A stretch of DNA of 64,000 nt from JABCYV01 sp963729325 (GCA_963729325.1 CAVSNS010000033.1:248001-312000); one strand, 5' to 3'. Positions 8,481-16,946 are shown, counted from the first letter of the stretch. Program-made: numbers and translations. Notes: generated by a model from the sequence alone, not told the origin.

Positions 8481-9583
8481 CTATCCCCCGATGTGGACCA
8501 TGGTTCGGGAGGCGGGAACGAAATCGGGCTCGCCGATATGGTGGCGCTCTTCTTTTTTCTGCACCACGCCGCGGATGAACTCCGCTAGCTCTTCATCCGA
8601 AGCGCCGCGCCGCATTTGACTGTGCAAATCATGGTCCCAGACCGAGAATAGGCAAGTGCGGATTTTTCCGTCGGAGGTGATGCGGATGCGGCTGCAATGT
8701 CCGCAGAAGGGATGCGAAACCGGCGCGATGATTCCGATTTCGCCGAGGCCGTCCTCGAAACGATAGCGGCGGGCGGTTTCGCTGCGCGCATGAGGAATTT
8801 CCACGAGCGGCCGGTACTCGGCCATGCGGCGCAGGATTTCATCAAGCGTAACCACGATTGCGGGCGACCAGGTGCGATCCTCTTCCAGCGGCATAAACTC
8901 GATGAAGCGCACTACCACGCCTTCTTCGCGTGTGAACATTCCGAATGGAATGATTTGATCTTCATTGAAGCCGCGCATTAGCACGCAATTCACCTTCACC
9001 GGCCACAGACCGGCAAGGCGCGACGCGCGAATGCCCGCTAGCACGTGGTCGAATCCGTTGGGCACACGAGTGATCCGGGCAAAGCGATCAGGGTCGACAG
9101 CGTCCATGCTGACAGTGATTCGGCGGAGGCCGGCATCTTTCAGCGGCTGGGCCATCTCGGCCAGAAGATGGCCGTTCGTTGTCATGGCGATGTCGAGCTG
9201 GTCCTCCCTCGTTAAAACCGGCAATGGCGCTGTCAGAACCATGGTCGCTTCCGTTGGGTTTGTGGAAGGGCACGGCTTCAGCCGTGCCGATAAGGCCTCG
9301 AATAAGAATTGGGCTTTAGCCCCGGAGGGCGCAGCTTCGCCAGCTCGCGCACGAACTCCACGACCCCTTTGCGCAGCAGCGGTTCGCCTCCCGTGAGGCG
9401 AATCTTCGTGATTCCCATTCCCACAAGCACTCGCGCCATTCGCAGATAATCGGAGAACGGTAGATCACCATAAAGCGCGCCTTCGTTCCCGGTGCGGCAA
9501 TAGACACACTTATAGTTACAGTGATCTGTGATCGAGATCCGGAGATCAGTAATCGGGCGGCCGAATTTGTCGGAGAGAACCAC
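8481..9583 (-). pseudogene. moaA: moaA, GTP 3',8-cyclase, interrupted by a palindromic repeat
   Basis: MoaA is a radical-SAM enzyme making cyclic pyranopterin from GTP in molybdenum cofactor synthesis. The N-terminal piece (9278-9583) has SDKFGRPITDLRISITD, the CNYKCVYC cluster motif (CxxxCxxC) and KIRLTGGEPLLRKG. The C-terminal piece (8481-9206) has MTTNGHLL, VSMDAVDPDRF, VNCVLMRGFNEDQI, RFIEFMPLEEDR and the second cluster region HPFCGHCSRIRIT...IRTCLFS. It lacks the terminal GG found in many family members but ends MVHIGG. Between them, about 120 bp with palindromes replaces the link from VRELAKLR to EDQLDIAMTTNG. The GTG at 9583 has no visible Shine-Dalgarno and adjoins a heptad array. As written, no functional enzyme could be made. 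Confidence 0.88.
9207..9328. repeat. Palindromic repeat inserted within moaA
   Basis: About 122 bp interrupt moaA between two conserved segments. It holds GGCACGGCT-TC-AGCCGTGCC (9269-9288, 9-bp perfect arms) and GGGCT-TT-AGCCC (9311-9322). Boundaries are set by where the MoaA homology stops and resumes and are good to a few bases. I recall similar 'AGCCGTGCC' and 'GGGCTTTAGCCC' palindromes as dispersed repeats in Acidobacteriota, but could not check. There is no ORF inside, so it would be a non-autonomous REP- or MITE-like element. Confidence 0.7.
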
Positions 9584-9587
9584 GCTT

Positions 9588-9660
9588 TTGGCTGTTAGCT
9601 CTTAGCTTTTGCTCTGCCCCTGCTTCCTAGCCCGCGGTTGAGCCAAGAGCTAAAAGCCAA
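9588..9660. repeat. Heptanucleotide array with 15/16 inverted repeat at the moaA start
   Basis: TTGGCTGTTAGCTCTT (9588-9603) is matched by AAGAGCTAAAAGCCAA (9645-9660), with one mismatch in 16. Both sides read in 7-base steps (TTGGCTG, TTAGCTC, TTAGCTT; AGCCAAG, AGCTAAA, AGCCAAC). The inner arm begins five bases from the moaA GTG start, occupying the place where a ribosome binding site should be. Confidence 0.8.
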
Positions 9661-9901
9661 CTGGCTGAGAGCTGTTTGGAAAATGAGACGCAGGCGGGAT
9701 TTCCCGGCAGGCGTTTCCTTTCCAATAGTCCTCGTGGGGACCGGGAGGTGCGAGCGTTTCCACTCGCACCCTCGGGAGGATGTGGCGCGGGCGCCTCGCC
9801 CGCGTGCTTCTCCCTCGCCGCCGAAGCCAAGGTATGCCCGAAGGCCACGGCGGTCGGAAACTCTCACCATTATAGATGCCAATAAGCCCAAGATGATCGA
9901 A
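9661..9901. repeat. Intergenic stretch with two GC-rich palindromes
   Basis: No gene is seen between the heptad array and the SGNH hydrolase stop at 9902. Two palindromes stand out: GGTGCGAG...CTCGCACC (9747-9770) and GCGCGGGCG-CCT-CGCCCGCGT (9785-9805, last pair G-T). They are close together like a REP pair. No T-tract follows, so they are not convincing terminators. The rest of the stretch shows nothing I can support. Confidence 0.55.
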
Positions 9902-10702
9902 TTAAGGTTTGGTGCCTAACCCCTTCGCTATTGCAGCCTCGGCTAGCGGAACCATGATGCCGTAGCCTGCCTTGTTTGGGTGCAATCCATCCTCCGCGAG
10001 ATCGCGTTTGAGCAGGCCGTTCCCGTCAACCATGGCACTGAAGTAGTCGACGTACACGTGGCCGCTGGCGGCACAGTAGTCCTTCACCCAGCGGTTCAGT
10101 TCCAGGATTTTCACCGGCGGCCGCTGCGCGAATGGGTTTTGCGACAGGGGCGTGTAGTTGTGCACGGGCAGGATCGAAGAAAAGACCACACGAATACCGT
10201 TCGCCCGCGCCAGCTCTGCCATCGACGCATAGTTGGCCTCGATGTCCTCCATCCGCTCGGGACCGGTGTTGCCTGCGATGTCATTGGTGCCCGCGAGGAT
10301 CACAACAACTTTGGGTTGCAGGTCAATCACATCCTGGCGGAAACGAATCAGCATCTGGGGCGTCGTCTGCCCACCGATGCCGCGGTTGAGGTACGGTTTG
10401 CCAGGAAAATACTCGTCGAGATGCCACAGGTCAGTGATGGAGTCGCCGAAGAAGACGACGCGGCTCTCGCCGGCCACTGGTGGCTTGAGGGCGGCGTTGG
10501 CGGCGCGGTAGCGGGCGAGCTCTCCGAAGTCATCACGCAGTGTAGCTGCTTTGGAGTTGCGCCACTTTTCGAGCGCTTCCTGCGCTGGGGTTTGCGCCGA
10601 CTGTTGCGTGGAGGGCTGAGCTGGCTGCTGGGCGATGGCGGAGGCTAGAACGAACACGACGAACGTGAATTGCGTCGCCCTGCAAAGTGATCTGAGATGC
10701 AT
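9902..10702 (-). CDS. Secreted SGNH/GDSL-family hydrolase
   Basis: A 266-residue exported esterase/lipase-fold protein. A signal peptide (FVVFVLASAIAQQ) precedes a Gln/Pro/Thr-rich linker. The SGNH blocks then appear in order: VVFFGDSITDLW (block I, nucleophile Ser near residue 87), GIGGQTT (block II Gly), LAGTNDIAG (block III Asn) and EDGLHPNKAGY (block V Asp-x-x-His). All four catalytic positions are present. Substrates for the family are acyl or acetyl esters of lipids or polysaccharides; nothing here narrows it. It is a single gene in the same direction as the ETF operon, 85 bp after it. Confidence 0.9.
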   Translation of the reverse strand: MHLRSLCRATQFTFVVFVLASAIAQQPAQPSTQQSAQTPAQEALEKWRNSKAATLRDDFGELARYRAANAALKPPVAGESRVVFFGDSITDLWHLDEYFPGKPYLNRGIGGQTTPQMLIRFRQDVIDLQPKVVVILAGTNDIAGNTGPERMEDIEANYASMAELARANGIRVVFSSILPVHNYTPLSQNPFAQRPPVKILELNRWVKDYCAASGHVYVDYFSAMVDGNGLLKRDLAEDGLHPNKAGYGIMVPLAEAAIAKGLGTKP

Positions 10703-10787
10703 GTTTTCTCCTGGGAGAGAACAAAGATAGCGTAGCGCAAGGTCGTCGCAAAAAGATTGAGCGTGGGCTCACGCCCGCTCAATGCGG

Positions 10788-12503
10788 TCACATCCCGTCG
10801 TAGTTCGGACCGCCGCCGCCTTCGGGCGGAACCCAGGTGATGATCTGATATGGGTCGGCGATGTCGCAGGTTTTGCAATGGACGCAATTCGACGGATTCA
10901 GGCTGATGCGTTTGCCGTTCGGTTGCGTGGAGTCCTCGACCATCTCATAGACGTTAGCCGGACAGAAATTCTGGCAGGGGTTGCCGAATTCTTTCACGCA
11001 ACGCGCATTGCAAATGTTGGTGTCGTGAATAACAAGATGCGCGGGCTGGTCTTCTTCATGTTTCGTGCCAGAGTGGTAGAGGTCAGTGAGCTTGTCGAAA
11101 GTGATCTTGCCGTCGCCTCGAGCGGGGCCGAGGAGGTATGCTTCGTCGCCGCCATCCGCCGGCAGTTCGGCGAGCTTCTTCATATGCTGATAACCAGGCG
11201 TTGACGGATAGCGGTTATGCAGACCGCGTCCTCCAGTGAACTGCTGTAAGCCGGCGTGGAACAGTCCCGCCCAGAAACCATGCTCGAAGCCCTGATGGAA
11301 GTTGCGGACCTTCCACAGCTCATCTTTGATCCAGCTGGATTCGACTTTCTTCTGGAACGCGCCGAGCGTGGCGAAGGAGAAGTCGTTTTTTCTTAGCGCG
11401 TCGAAAGCAGTCTCCGCCGCAAGCATGCCACTCTTGATGGCTAGATGAATTCCCTTCAAGCGTTGCGAGTTGAGAAAGCCGGCGGAGTCGCCGAGGATCA
11501 TCCAGCCATTGCCAGCGAGCGGAGGAATTGCCCACCAGCCGCCGTAAGGCAGAGACTTGGCGCCGTAGCGGATCATCTTGCCGCCTTCGAGCAGTTTCGC
11601 AACAAATGGATGCTGTTTGAAATCCTGCAGCACATGTTGCGGGTCGAGCCGCGGATCGGGATAGTCGAGACCGATCACATAACCAAGAGAAACGACGTTG
11701 TCTTTGCCGCCATAAATCCACGCGCCGCCATACTCTTTGGTGGTGAGCGGCCACCCCAGGGTGTAAATGACTTCGCCGGGCGCGATGCGGCCCGAGGGTA
11801 CCTCCCATAATTCTTTGATTCCCTGGCCATAGGTTTGCGGATTGCGGTCTTTTGCCAAATCAAACTTGGTGATTAGTTGTTTCGTCAAAGAACCGCGCGT
11901 GCCTTCGGCGAGGATCACGATTTTGGCTCTTAGGTCGTAGCCAGGCTCGAAGTTCGACTTGGGCCGATTCTCTTTGTCGACGCCCTTGTCGTCGGTGCGA
12001 ACGCCGGCGACACGATCACCGTCAAACAGCAACTCGGATCCGGCGAAGCCAGTAAAGATGGTGATTCCAGTTTCTTCTACTTTGCTTCCCAGCCATTTCA
12101 CAAAGCGATTCAGCGAGATGACGTAGTTGCCGTGATCACGTAGCGGCGGCGGCGTGATGGGCAGCTTGAACTTGCTCTTCTCGGTGAGGAAATAGACGGC
12201 TTCCTTGGTGACTTCGGCGTCGAGTGGAGCTTCTTTCTCGAATCCGGGGAGCAGTTCGCGCATTGACCGCGGGTCGAGAAGCGCGCCGGAGAGGCAGTGC
12301 TGGCCGATCTCGCGCGCTTTCTCGAGGACATAAATATTCTCTTTGCTGAGTTGCGCGTCGGGGTGTTGCGCGTTGTGCGCGTCGATGAGCTGCGCCAGGC
12401 GCAAAGCGCAGGCCATCCCGGCGGGCCCGCCGCCAACGATGACCACATCGGCGGGCATCTGCGGGCGTTCGATGCCTTCAAGAGGTTTGCGGAAGATCAG
12501 CAT
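10788..12503 (-). CDS. Electron transfer flavoprotein-ubiquinone oxidoreductase
   Basis: ETF-QO passes electrons from ETF to membrane quinone, linking fatty-acid and amino-acid oxidation to respiration. About 571 residues: the FAD-binding dinucleotide fold VVIVGGGPAGMACALRLAQ-type start (VIVGGGPAGM), FGEGTRG-like ILAEGTRGSLTKQL, the quinone-binding midsection and MILGDSAGFLNSQRLKGIHLA, then a C-terminal 4Fe-4S domain with CVKEFGNPCQNFCP and NCVHCKTCDI. All four cluster cysteines are present. I prefer the ATG at 12503 over the longer start at 12539, because the extra 12 codons come from a repeat (12516-12585). It is the last gene of etfB-etfA-ETFQO. Confidence 0.93.
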   Translation of the reverse strand: MLIFRKPLEGIERPQMPADVVIVGGGPAGMACALRLAQLIDAHNAQHPDAQLSKENIYVLEKAREIGQHCLSGALLDPRSMRELLPGFEKEAPLDAEVTKEAVYFLTEKSKFKLPITPPPLRDHGNYVISLNRFVKWLGSKVEETGITIFTGFAGSELLFDGDRVAGVRTDDKGVDKENRPKSNFEPGYDLRAKIVILAEGTRGSLTKQLITKFDLAKDRNPQTYGQGIKELWEVPSGRIAPGEVIYTLGWPLTTKEYGGAWIYGGKDNVVSLGYVIGLDYPDPRLDPQHVLQDFKQHPFVAKLLEGGKMIRYGAKSLPYGGWWAIPPLAGNGWMILGDSAGFLNSQRLKGIHLAIKSGMLAAETAFDALRKNDFSFATLGAFQKKVESSWIKDELWKVRNFHQGFEHGFWAGLFHAGLQQFTGGRGLHNRYPSTPGYQHMKKLAELPADGGDEAYLLGPARGDGKITFDKLTDLYHSGTKHEEDQPAHLVIHDTNICNARCVKEFGNPCQNFCPANVYEMVEDSTQPNGKRISLNPSNCVHCKTCDIADPYQIITWVPPEGGGGPNYDGM

Positions 12504-12515
12504 AAGAAAAGGCTG

Positions 12516-12585
12516 CCACGGATTTGCACGGATCACCACTGATAAGGCGTAGTCACGATCCGTAACAATCCGTGCGAATCGTGGC
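12516..12585. repeat. Inverted repeat of the 'GCCACGGATTTGCACGGAT' type
   Basis: GCCACGGATTTGCACGGAT at 12516 is mirrored imperfectly by ATCCGTGCGAATCGTGGC ending at 12585, enclosing about 30 bases. It fills the etfA-to-ETF-QO gap and would form a long hairpin in the operon transcript. It explains why the longest ETF-QO reading has a non-homologous N-terminus. Confidence 0.65.
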
Positions 12586-12590
12586 CGAAG

Positions 12591-13586
12591 CTATCCTCCG
12601 GCTTTTGCCTTCTTTACTTCTTCAATCAGCGGCGGGACGACGTCGAACAGATTGCCGACCACGGCGTAATCCGCAATTTCAAAAATCGGTGCTTCGGAAT
12701 CTTTGTTTATCGCAATGATGGTCCGCGCACCTTTCATCCCAACAATGTGCTGAATGGCGCCACTGATGCCGAGCGCCAGGTAAAGCTTGGGCGCGACGGT
12801 TTGTCCGGACGATCCGATCTGGCGATCCATCGGGAGCCAGCCCGAGTCGCAGATGGGACGCGAGGCCGCCAGTTCGCCACCCAGCGCTTCGGCAAGCTGT
12901 TTGGCGAGTTCAATGTTTTTCTGTTCTTTGATTCCACGGCCAACCGACACAATGATTTCGGCTTGGGTGAGATCCACCGCCTGCTTGGCTTCTTTGAAGA
13001 CTTCTTGCGGTTTGTTGCGGATGACGTCATCCGCGATTTCGACGTTCACAGTCTCGACCGGCGCGGCCGTGGCTCCGGCCTCGACTTGGTCGCCACGAAA
13101 AGCCCCATTTTGGAAGGTGACAAACCACGGCGGATCGCCGGTAAAGCTGACATCAGCCGCGAGCTTGCCTTGAAACATTTGCCGGGTAAAAAGGAGCTTG
13201 CCACCATCCTTCTTATAACCCACGCAGTCACTGATCACGGCGCGTCCCATCGCAGTGGCCAGCTTTGGCACGAAGTCACGTACCTGGTAAGTGTGCGGCA
13301 TTAACACGAGTTTGGGCGATTTGGACGCGATGACTTGCTTCAGTCCGGCGGCGAAGGCATCGGCGGTGTAGGGTTCGAGCTTAGGCGATTCGATCGCGTA
13401 GACTTTCGTGACCTTCTTGCCGGCGACTTCGTTGGCGAGGCTGGCAACACCGCTTCCCGCGACAGCGGCCTCGAGCGTCCAGCCGGTTTCGGCGGCTAAT
13501 CCCTGGGCGGCGGTGAGCGTCTCCCAGGAGACGCGGTTGAGTTTCCCCTCGCGTTGTTCGACGATGACCAGGATTGTGTCAGACAT
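12591..13586 (-). CDS. etfA: Electron transfer flavoprotein alpha subunit
   Basis: EtfA, the FAD-carrying subunit of the soluble ETF heterodimer that collects electrons from acyl-CoA and other dehydrogenases. 331 residues, the family's usual length. The N-terminal domain begins ILVIVEQREGKLNRVSWETL. The C-terminal FAD domain has VSVGRGI, GGELAASRPICDSGW, IGSSGQTVAPKLYLALGISGAIQH and IIAINKDSEAPIFEIADYAVVGN, the conserved FAD-binding and closing motifs. The ORF is intact with ATG start, downstream of etfB and upstream of ETF-QO, so the whole electron chain from dehydrogenases to quinone is encoded together. Confidence 0.96.
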   Translation of the reverse strand: MSDTILVIVEQREGKLNRVSWETLTAAQGLAAETGWTLEAAVAGSGVASLANEVAGKKVTKVYAIESPKLEPYTADAFAAGLKQVIASKSPKLVLMPHTYQVRDFVPKLATAMGRAVISDCVGYKKDGGKLLFTRQMFQGKLAADVSFTGDPPWFVTFQNGAFRGDQVEAGATAAPVETVNVEIADDVIRNKPQEVFKEAKQAVDLTQAEIIVSVGRGIKEQKNIELAKQLAEALGGELAASRPICDSGWLPMDRQIGSSGQTVAPKLYLALGISGAIQHIVGMKGARTIIAINKDSEAPIFEIADYAVVGNLFDVVPPLIEEVKKAKAGG

Positions 13587-13600
13587 AAATGATTACGTAG

Positions 13601-13640
13601 GGACAGTCGTCCTCGGCTGTCCAGCCGAGCACAGCTCGGC
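13601..13640. repeat. Overlapping alternative hairpins between etfB and etfA
   Basis: Within 40 bases three mutually exclusive stems can form: GGACAG (13601) with CTGTCC (13617), CTCGGCT (13612) with AGCCGAG (13623), and GCCGAGC (13624) with GCTCGGC (13634). It is probably a dispersed palindromic repeat, as it lies in an operon gap, but its competing folds could affect the etfB:etfA ratio (inference). Confidence 0.6.
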
Positions 13641-13648
13641 CCGCAAAC

Positions 13649-14419
13649 TTACAGCACTCGTACTTCGTTGCGCAGCTTGTCCACCATCTTCTTGGCAATT
13701 TCAACCGGAGAGCCCTCAATGTGTTCTGTCTTCTTCGTTTTCTGCGGAACATAGAGGCGCTCGATTTTTTGCATGTTGGCGCCAATCGCCGATTGCACCT
13801 CGCCGAGCGGCACTTTCCGCATAGGTTTGTTCTTGGCCTGCTTGATTCCTATCAGCGTGGCATAGCGCAGCTTGTTGATACCCGACTGAATTGTGAGCAC
13901 CGCCGGAAGCGGCATGTCCACGAATTGAAAATACCCGGCCTCGAGCTCGCGCTTGACCTTGATTCCACTGTCCGTTTTTTCGATCTGCATGATGATGGTG
14001 GCATGAGGCCAGCCCAGCAATTCTGCCAGCACCACGCCGGTTTGAGCATATCCGTAGTCGTCGGACTGCAAGCCGGTGAAGATCAGGTCGAATTTCTCTT
14101 CTTTAATCGCGGCGGCGAAAGCGCGCGCGGTGTTGGCGGCATCGAGTCCTACAAAGGCATTGTCTTCAAGGTGGATGGCGCGGTCGGCGCCTTTGGCCAG
14201 GGCTTCACGTAAAACCTGTTGGGCGCGAGCCGGACCGGCGGTGATCACGACTACCTCGCCACTGTGCTTCTCCTTCTGGCGCAGGGCTTCTTCGAGCGCG
14301 TACGCGTCCGGCTCGTTGACTTCGTAGGAGACATCCTCGCGAATCCAAGTGCCCGCCTCATTGAGCTTGAGCGGCGCATCCTTCTGCGGCACTTGCTTCA
14401 TACAGACTAGTATCTTCAA
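13649..14419 (-). CDS. etfB: Electron transfer flavoprotein beta subunit
   Basis: EtfB, the AMP-binding partner of EtfA. With the TTG at 14419 the protein is about 256 residues and begins LKILVCMKQVPQKDAPLKL, exactly as family members do. GGGAG lies seven bases upstream as ribosome binding site. The longer reading to 14467 adds 16 unrelated residues. Features: NEPDAYALEEAL, VVVITAGPARAQQVLREALAKGADRAIHL, the GLQSDDYGYAQTGVVLAELLGWPHAT motif (in part QSDDYGYAQTG) that contacts the flavin region, and VQSGINKLRYATL-type TIQSGINKLRYATLIGIKQAKNK. First gene of the ETF operon. Confidence 0.94.
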   Translation of the reverse strand: MKILVCMKQVPQKDAPLKLNEAGTWIREDVSYEVNEPDAYALEEALRQKEKHSGEVVVITAGPARAQQVLREALAKGADRAIHLEDNAFVGLDAANTARAFAAAIKEEKFDLIFTGLQSDDYGYAQTGVVLAELLGWPHATIIMQIEKTDSGIKVKRELEAGYFQFVDMPLPAVLTIQSGINKLRYATLIGIKQAKNKPMRKVPLGEVQSAIGANMQKIERLYVPQKTKKTEHIEGSPVEIAKKMVDKLRNEVRVL

Positions 14420-14563
14420 CTCAATCTCCCGGGAGGAAACCGGTAAGTATAAATGAGTGCTGAACACTTCGCGGATAGCAATTAGTAGGTGGCATAGGAA
14501 GCGGGAGCGTTGGATACCCCTGGCACCGGTTTGAAACGGCTAAAGGCGAGCGGCCAAGCGAGC

Positions 14564-14839
14564 CTATTCTGTGAAGACAACCGATTGCACGCCGGAAATT
14601 TCGAAACGCTTGCGGCAACGCATGTTCTTGCAGGCCATCAAGTCATCTTTGCGGAGCATGTAGGAGCGGGCTTTGGCGAAGCGGGCGCGATCGCGCTCAT
14701 CGGCACGCCCGGAGATCTGCCTCTTCTTGGTTCGCACCAGCCAAATAACCTCGTACTCGGCGGATTGATGGCAATGGGGACAGTTCAGCGTAGCTGTCTT
14801 CTTTTCCGGCCGCTCGTCAAAAAACTCGCGCTCTTCCAT
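14564..14839 (-). CDS. Small protein with two Cys pairs, zinc-ribbon-like
   Basis: A 91-residue acidic-to-basic protein not recognised by name. It has CPHCHQSAEYEV in the first half and CKNMRCRKRFEI in the second, i.e. C-x2-C and C-x4-C pairs about 45 residues apart, a pattern that suggests zinc binding. The middle is rich in Arg and Asp/Glu (GRADERDRARFAKARSYM). There is no signal peptide, so it is presumably cytosolic. It is transcribed with the ETF operon direction but 150 bp upstream of it, and probably has its own promoter. Function is unknown. Confidence 0.65.
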   Translation of the reverse strand: MEEREFFDERPEKKTATLNCPHCHQSAEYEVIWLVRTKKRQISGRADERDRARFAKARSYMLRKDDLMACKNMRCRKRFEISGVQSVVFTE

Positions 14840-14897
14840 GGGTCAACACTGATTATTACATCTTCTGGAAGATCGAGCTATGGCATGATGGAACCCG

Positions 14898-15062
14898 ATG
14901 CCAAGGAAGAAGAACAAAGCGAAACGGTTCAGTGCGGTACAAGCCGTGAAAGAGCTGTCGAGAGAGCGGATTGGACGCTTCCGCCATCGCGGGTAGTTGC
15001 CCGACCGCAAGAAAAAAGACAAGGAGAAGCACAAACCGAAAATGGAAGAATTACTCGACTAA
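14898..15062 (+). CDS. Very small Lys/Arg-rich protein, frame disturbed twice in the middle
   Basis: ATG at 14898 gives MPRKKNKAKRFSAVQAVKEL then SRERIG, hits an in-frame TAG at 14994, and resumes in the same frame as PDRKKKDKEKHKPKMEELLD ending at 15062. Between, the neighbouring frame reads TLPPSRVV, which restores a smooth sequence if one base is lost near 14973 and one gained near 15000. The reconstructed protein is about 54 residues, strongly basic, with an acidic tail. I have the impression of similar short proteins in Acidobacteriota but cannot verify it. It is divergent from the zinc-ribbon gene (start to start about 60 bp). Confidence 0.5.
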
Positions 15063-15094
15063 GTTTAGTCTCTAGCGGGCGACCACCCAGGATT

Positions 15095-15758
15095 TCAGCT
15101 GAAAGCGGCTGTAACAACGGTATTGGCAGTCAAGCTGTTAATGTTACACACCAGCCCGAGACACCGTGTCGCAGCCGGACCAGGTCACAGACGTAGCGCT
15201 GCCGGTCGGCGTCGCCGTCAATGTGATCGCAGTACCACTCGCAAAATTCGCGCTGCACGTCGATAGGCAGCTACTAATACCCGCCGGATTACTGCTGACG
15301 GTGCCAGTACCCGAGACGCTCACCGTAAGAAGCGGTCCGGCCGTACGGGTAAAGCACACCACGTTCGCGGTCATAGTGCCGGTCACGATAGCTCCCGATG
15401 ACGACAGACCTCCGGCGCTGCTATTTGTTTTTACGGTTGCCGAGATGAGGGTATTTCCGCAAGCCATGCCAGTAGCGGTAATCAGCCCGGTAGAGTTCAC
15501 CGTTACCATCTGTGGTGTATTCGAAGACCAAATAACCTGGTTCGTAATGTCCTTGTCCACTGGCGGGTGGATATAGGAACCGATCGCTCTTAGCTGAACG
15601 TTCAGGCCTGCGTCTTGGAACACCGGTATGGTTGCCGATCCGAAGGTTTCAGTCGTGGGTTGGATGGAGATGCCTACTAGTTGCTGGTTGTGACCGCAAC
15701 TGGGTAGGAAAAGAGCGGCAGCGCTTACCAGGACAAAATTCAACCAGCTTCGATTCAT
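15095..15758 (-). CDS. Ig-like (BIG2-type) lipoprotein, one frame break near the C-terminus
   Basis: Signal peptide with lipobox LPSC, then a BIG2-like domain (VTVNSTGLITATGMACGNTLISATV) and a beta-rich repeat of the VSGTGTVSSNPAGISSC type followed by LTATPTGSATSVTWSGCDTVS. The written frame ends early at 15144 (RAGV). Removing one base near 15165 continues as GLVCNINSLTANTVVTAAFS and stops at 15095, the expected end of this repeat type with its paired cysteines. About 220 residues. Outer-surface or periplasmic lipoprotein; binding partner unknown. Second such lipoprotein in the window, not a close copy of the first. Confidence 0.78.
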
Positions 15759-15911
15759 CCCAACTCCAGGGTTAATCGATTTTTCATATTATTCTAGGGG
15801 CGTGCGCCAAATTTAGAGGAAGAAATTTCCAAAATCAAGCCAAATGCACCTCCGAGAACACCAATTCTGCATTTCGGCGCCGAAAGCGGGCGCCATTCCC
15901 GGATTTTGTTC

Positions 15912-16946
15912 TCAACTCCTCACGGTTTCCGCCACAAACTTAGTGAACTCCCTCACATCTCTTTCCGTGGTGTCGAAAGAGCACATCCAGCGCACCACTG
16001 AGTGCTCTTCATTCCACACGTAAAAGAAGTAGCGCTTCCGCAATTTGGCAATGGCCGGGCGCGGAATCTTGGCAAACACTCCGTTGGCCTCCACCTTGTA
16101 GACGATCTTTACGCCCGGGATTTTCCTCACTTCTTTCTCCAAGAGCTTTGCCATGCGATTGGAATGCTGCGCATTGGCCAGCCAGAGGTCATTCGACAGC
16201 AAGGCGTCAAGTTGCGCGGAGATGAACCGCATCTTAGAGGCTAGTTGCATGCCCTGCTTGCGCCGATACTTGAAGTCTTGGCTGAGTTTCCGATCGAAGA
16301 AGACGACGGCTTCGGCGCCCATGGCTCCATTCTTTGTGCCCCCGAAAGAGAGCACGTCCACGCCCAGATCGCGAGTGGCTTGACGCAAGGTTTGTCCCAG
16401 GCTCGCGGCGGCATTTGCGATGCGGGCGCCATCCATATGCAAAAACATCTGGCGTTCGTGCGCGAACCGGGCAAGCGCCTGGATTTCATTCGGCTTATAC
16501 ACCGTGCCTGTTTCCGTCGCCTGGGTGATGGAAATTACACGCGGCTGGACATGGTGTTCGTCGCCAATCCCGTGGTAGGCGCGTCTGACGGCTTCTACCG
16601 TGAGTTTTCCCTCAGTGGTGGGAATTGGGATGAGCTTGCAGCCGGTGAACTTCTCTGGCGCACCACACTCGTCGGTGTAAATGTGGGCCTCCTCGGCGCA
16701 AATCACGGCATGGTAGGACTCTGTTAGGGCCTTGAGGCTTAAGGTGTTAGCAGCAGTCCCGTTGAAAACGATGAAGACATCAATGTCAGGACCGAAGTGC
16801 TGCTGGAACTTCCGCACTGCCGAGTTGGTATAAGGATCGTCCCCGTATCCGACTACGTGGCCTTGGTTGGCGTTGGAGATAGCTTTCAGAATTTCGGGAT
16901 GAATACTGGCGTTATTATCGCTGGCAAAACTACGGGCGGGTTTCAT
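15912..16946 (-). CDS. Threonine aldolase-like PLP enzyme
   Basis: A fold-type I PLP enzyme of the beta-eliminating-lyase/low-specificity threonine aldolase family, which splits L-threonine or allo-threonine to glycine and acetaldehyde. 344 residues, normal length. SFASDNNASIHPEIL at the N-terminus, GYGDDPYTNSAVRKFQ, IVFNGTAANTLSLKAL (phosphate-binding region), AEEAHIYTDECGAPE, FLHMDGARIANAA (PLP-ring Asp) and SFGGTKNGAMGAEA with the Schiff-base lysine. ATG start and intact frame. It stands alone. A related tyrosine-phenol-lyase-like activity is less likely from the length and motif spacing. Confidence 0.9.
   Translation of the reverse strand: MKPARSFASDNNASIHPEILKAISNANQGHVVGYGDDPYTNSAVRKFQQHFGPDIDVFIVFNGTAANTLSLKALTESYHAVICAEEAHIYTDECGAPEKFTGCKLIPIPTTEGKLTVEAVRRAYHGIGDEHHVQPRVISITQATETGTVYKPNEIQALARFAHERQMFLHMDGARIANAAASLGQTLRQATRDLGVDVLSFGGTKNGAMGAEAVVFFDRKLSQDFKYRRKQGMQLASKMRFISAQLDALLSNDLWLANAQHSNRMAKLLEKEVRKIPGVKIVYKVEANGVFAKIPRPAIAKLRKRYFFYVWNEEHSVVRWMCSFDTTERDVREFTKFVAETVRS

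Noticed and set aside
9584..9901. Molybdenum-cofactor riboswitch before moaA
   Set aside because: The region has palindromes, but they are short independent hairpins and a heptad array, without the multi-stem layout of that riboswitch.
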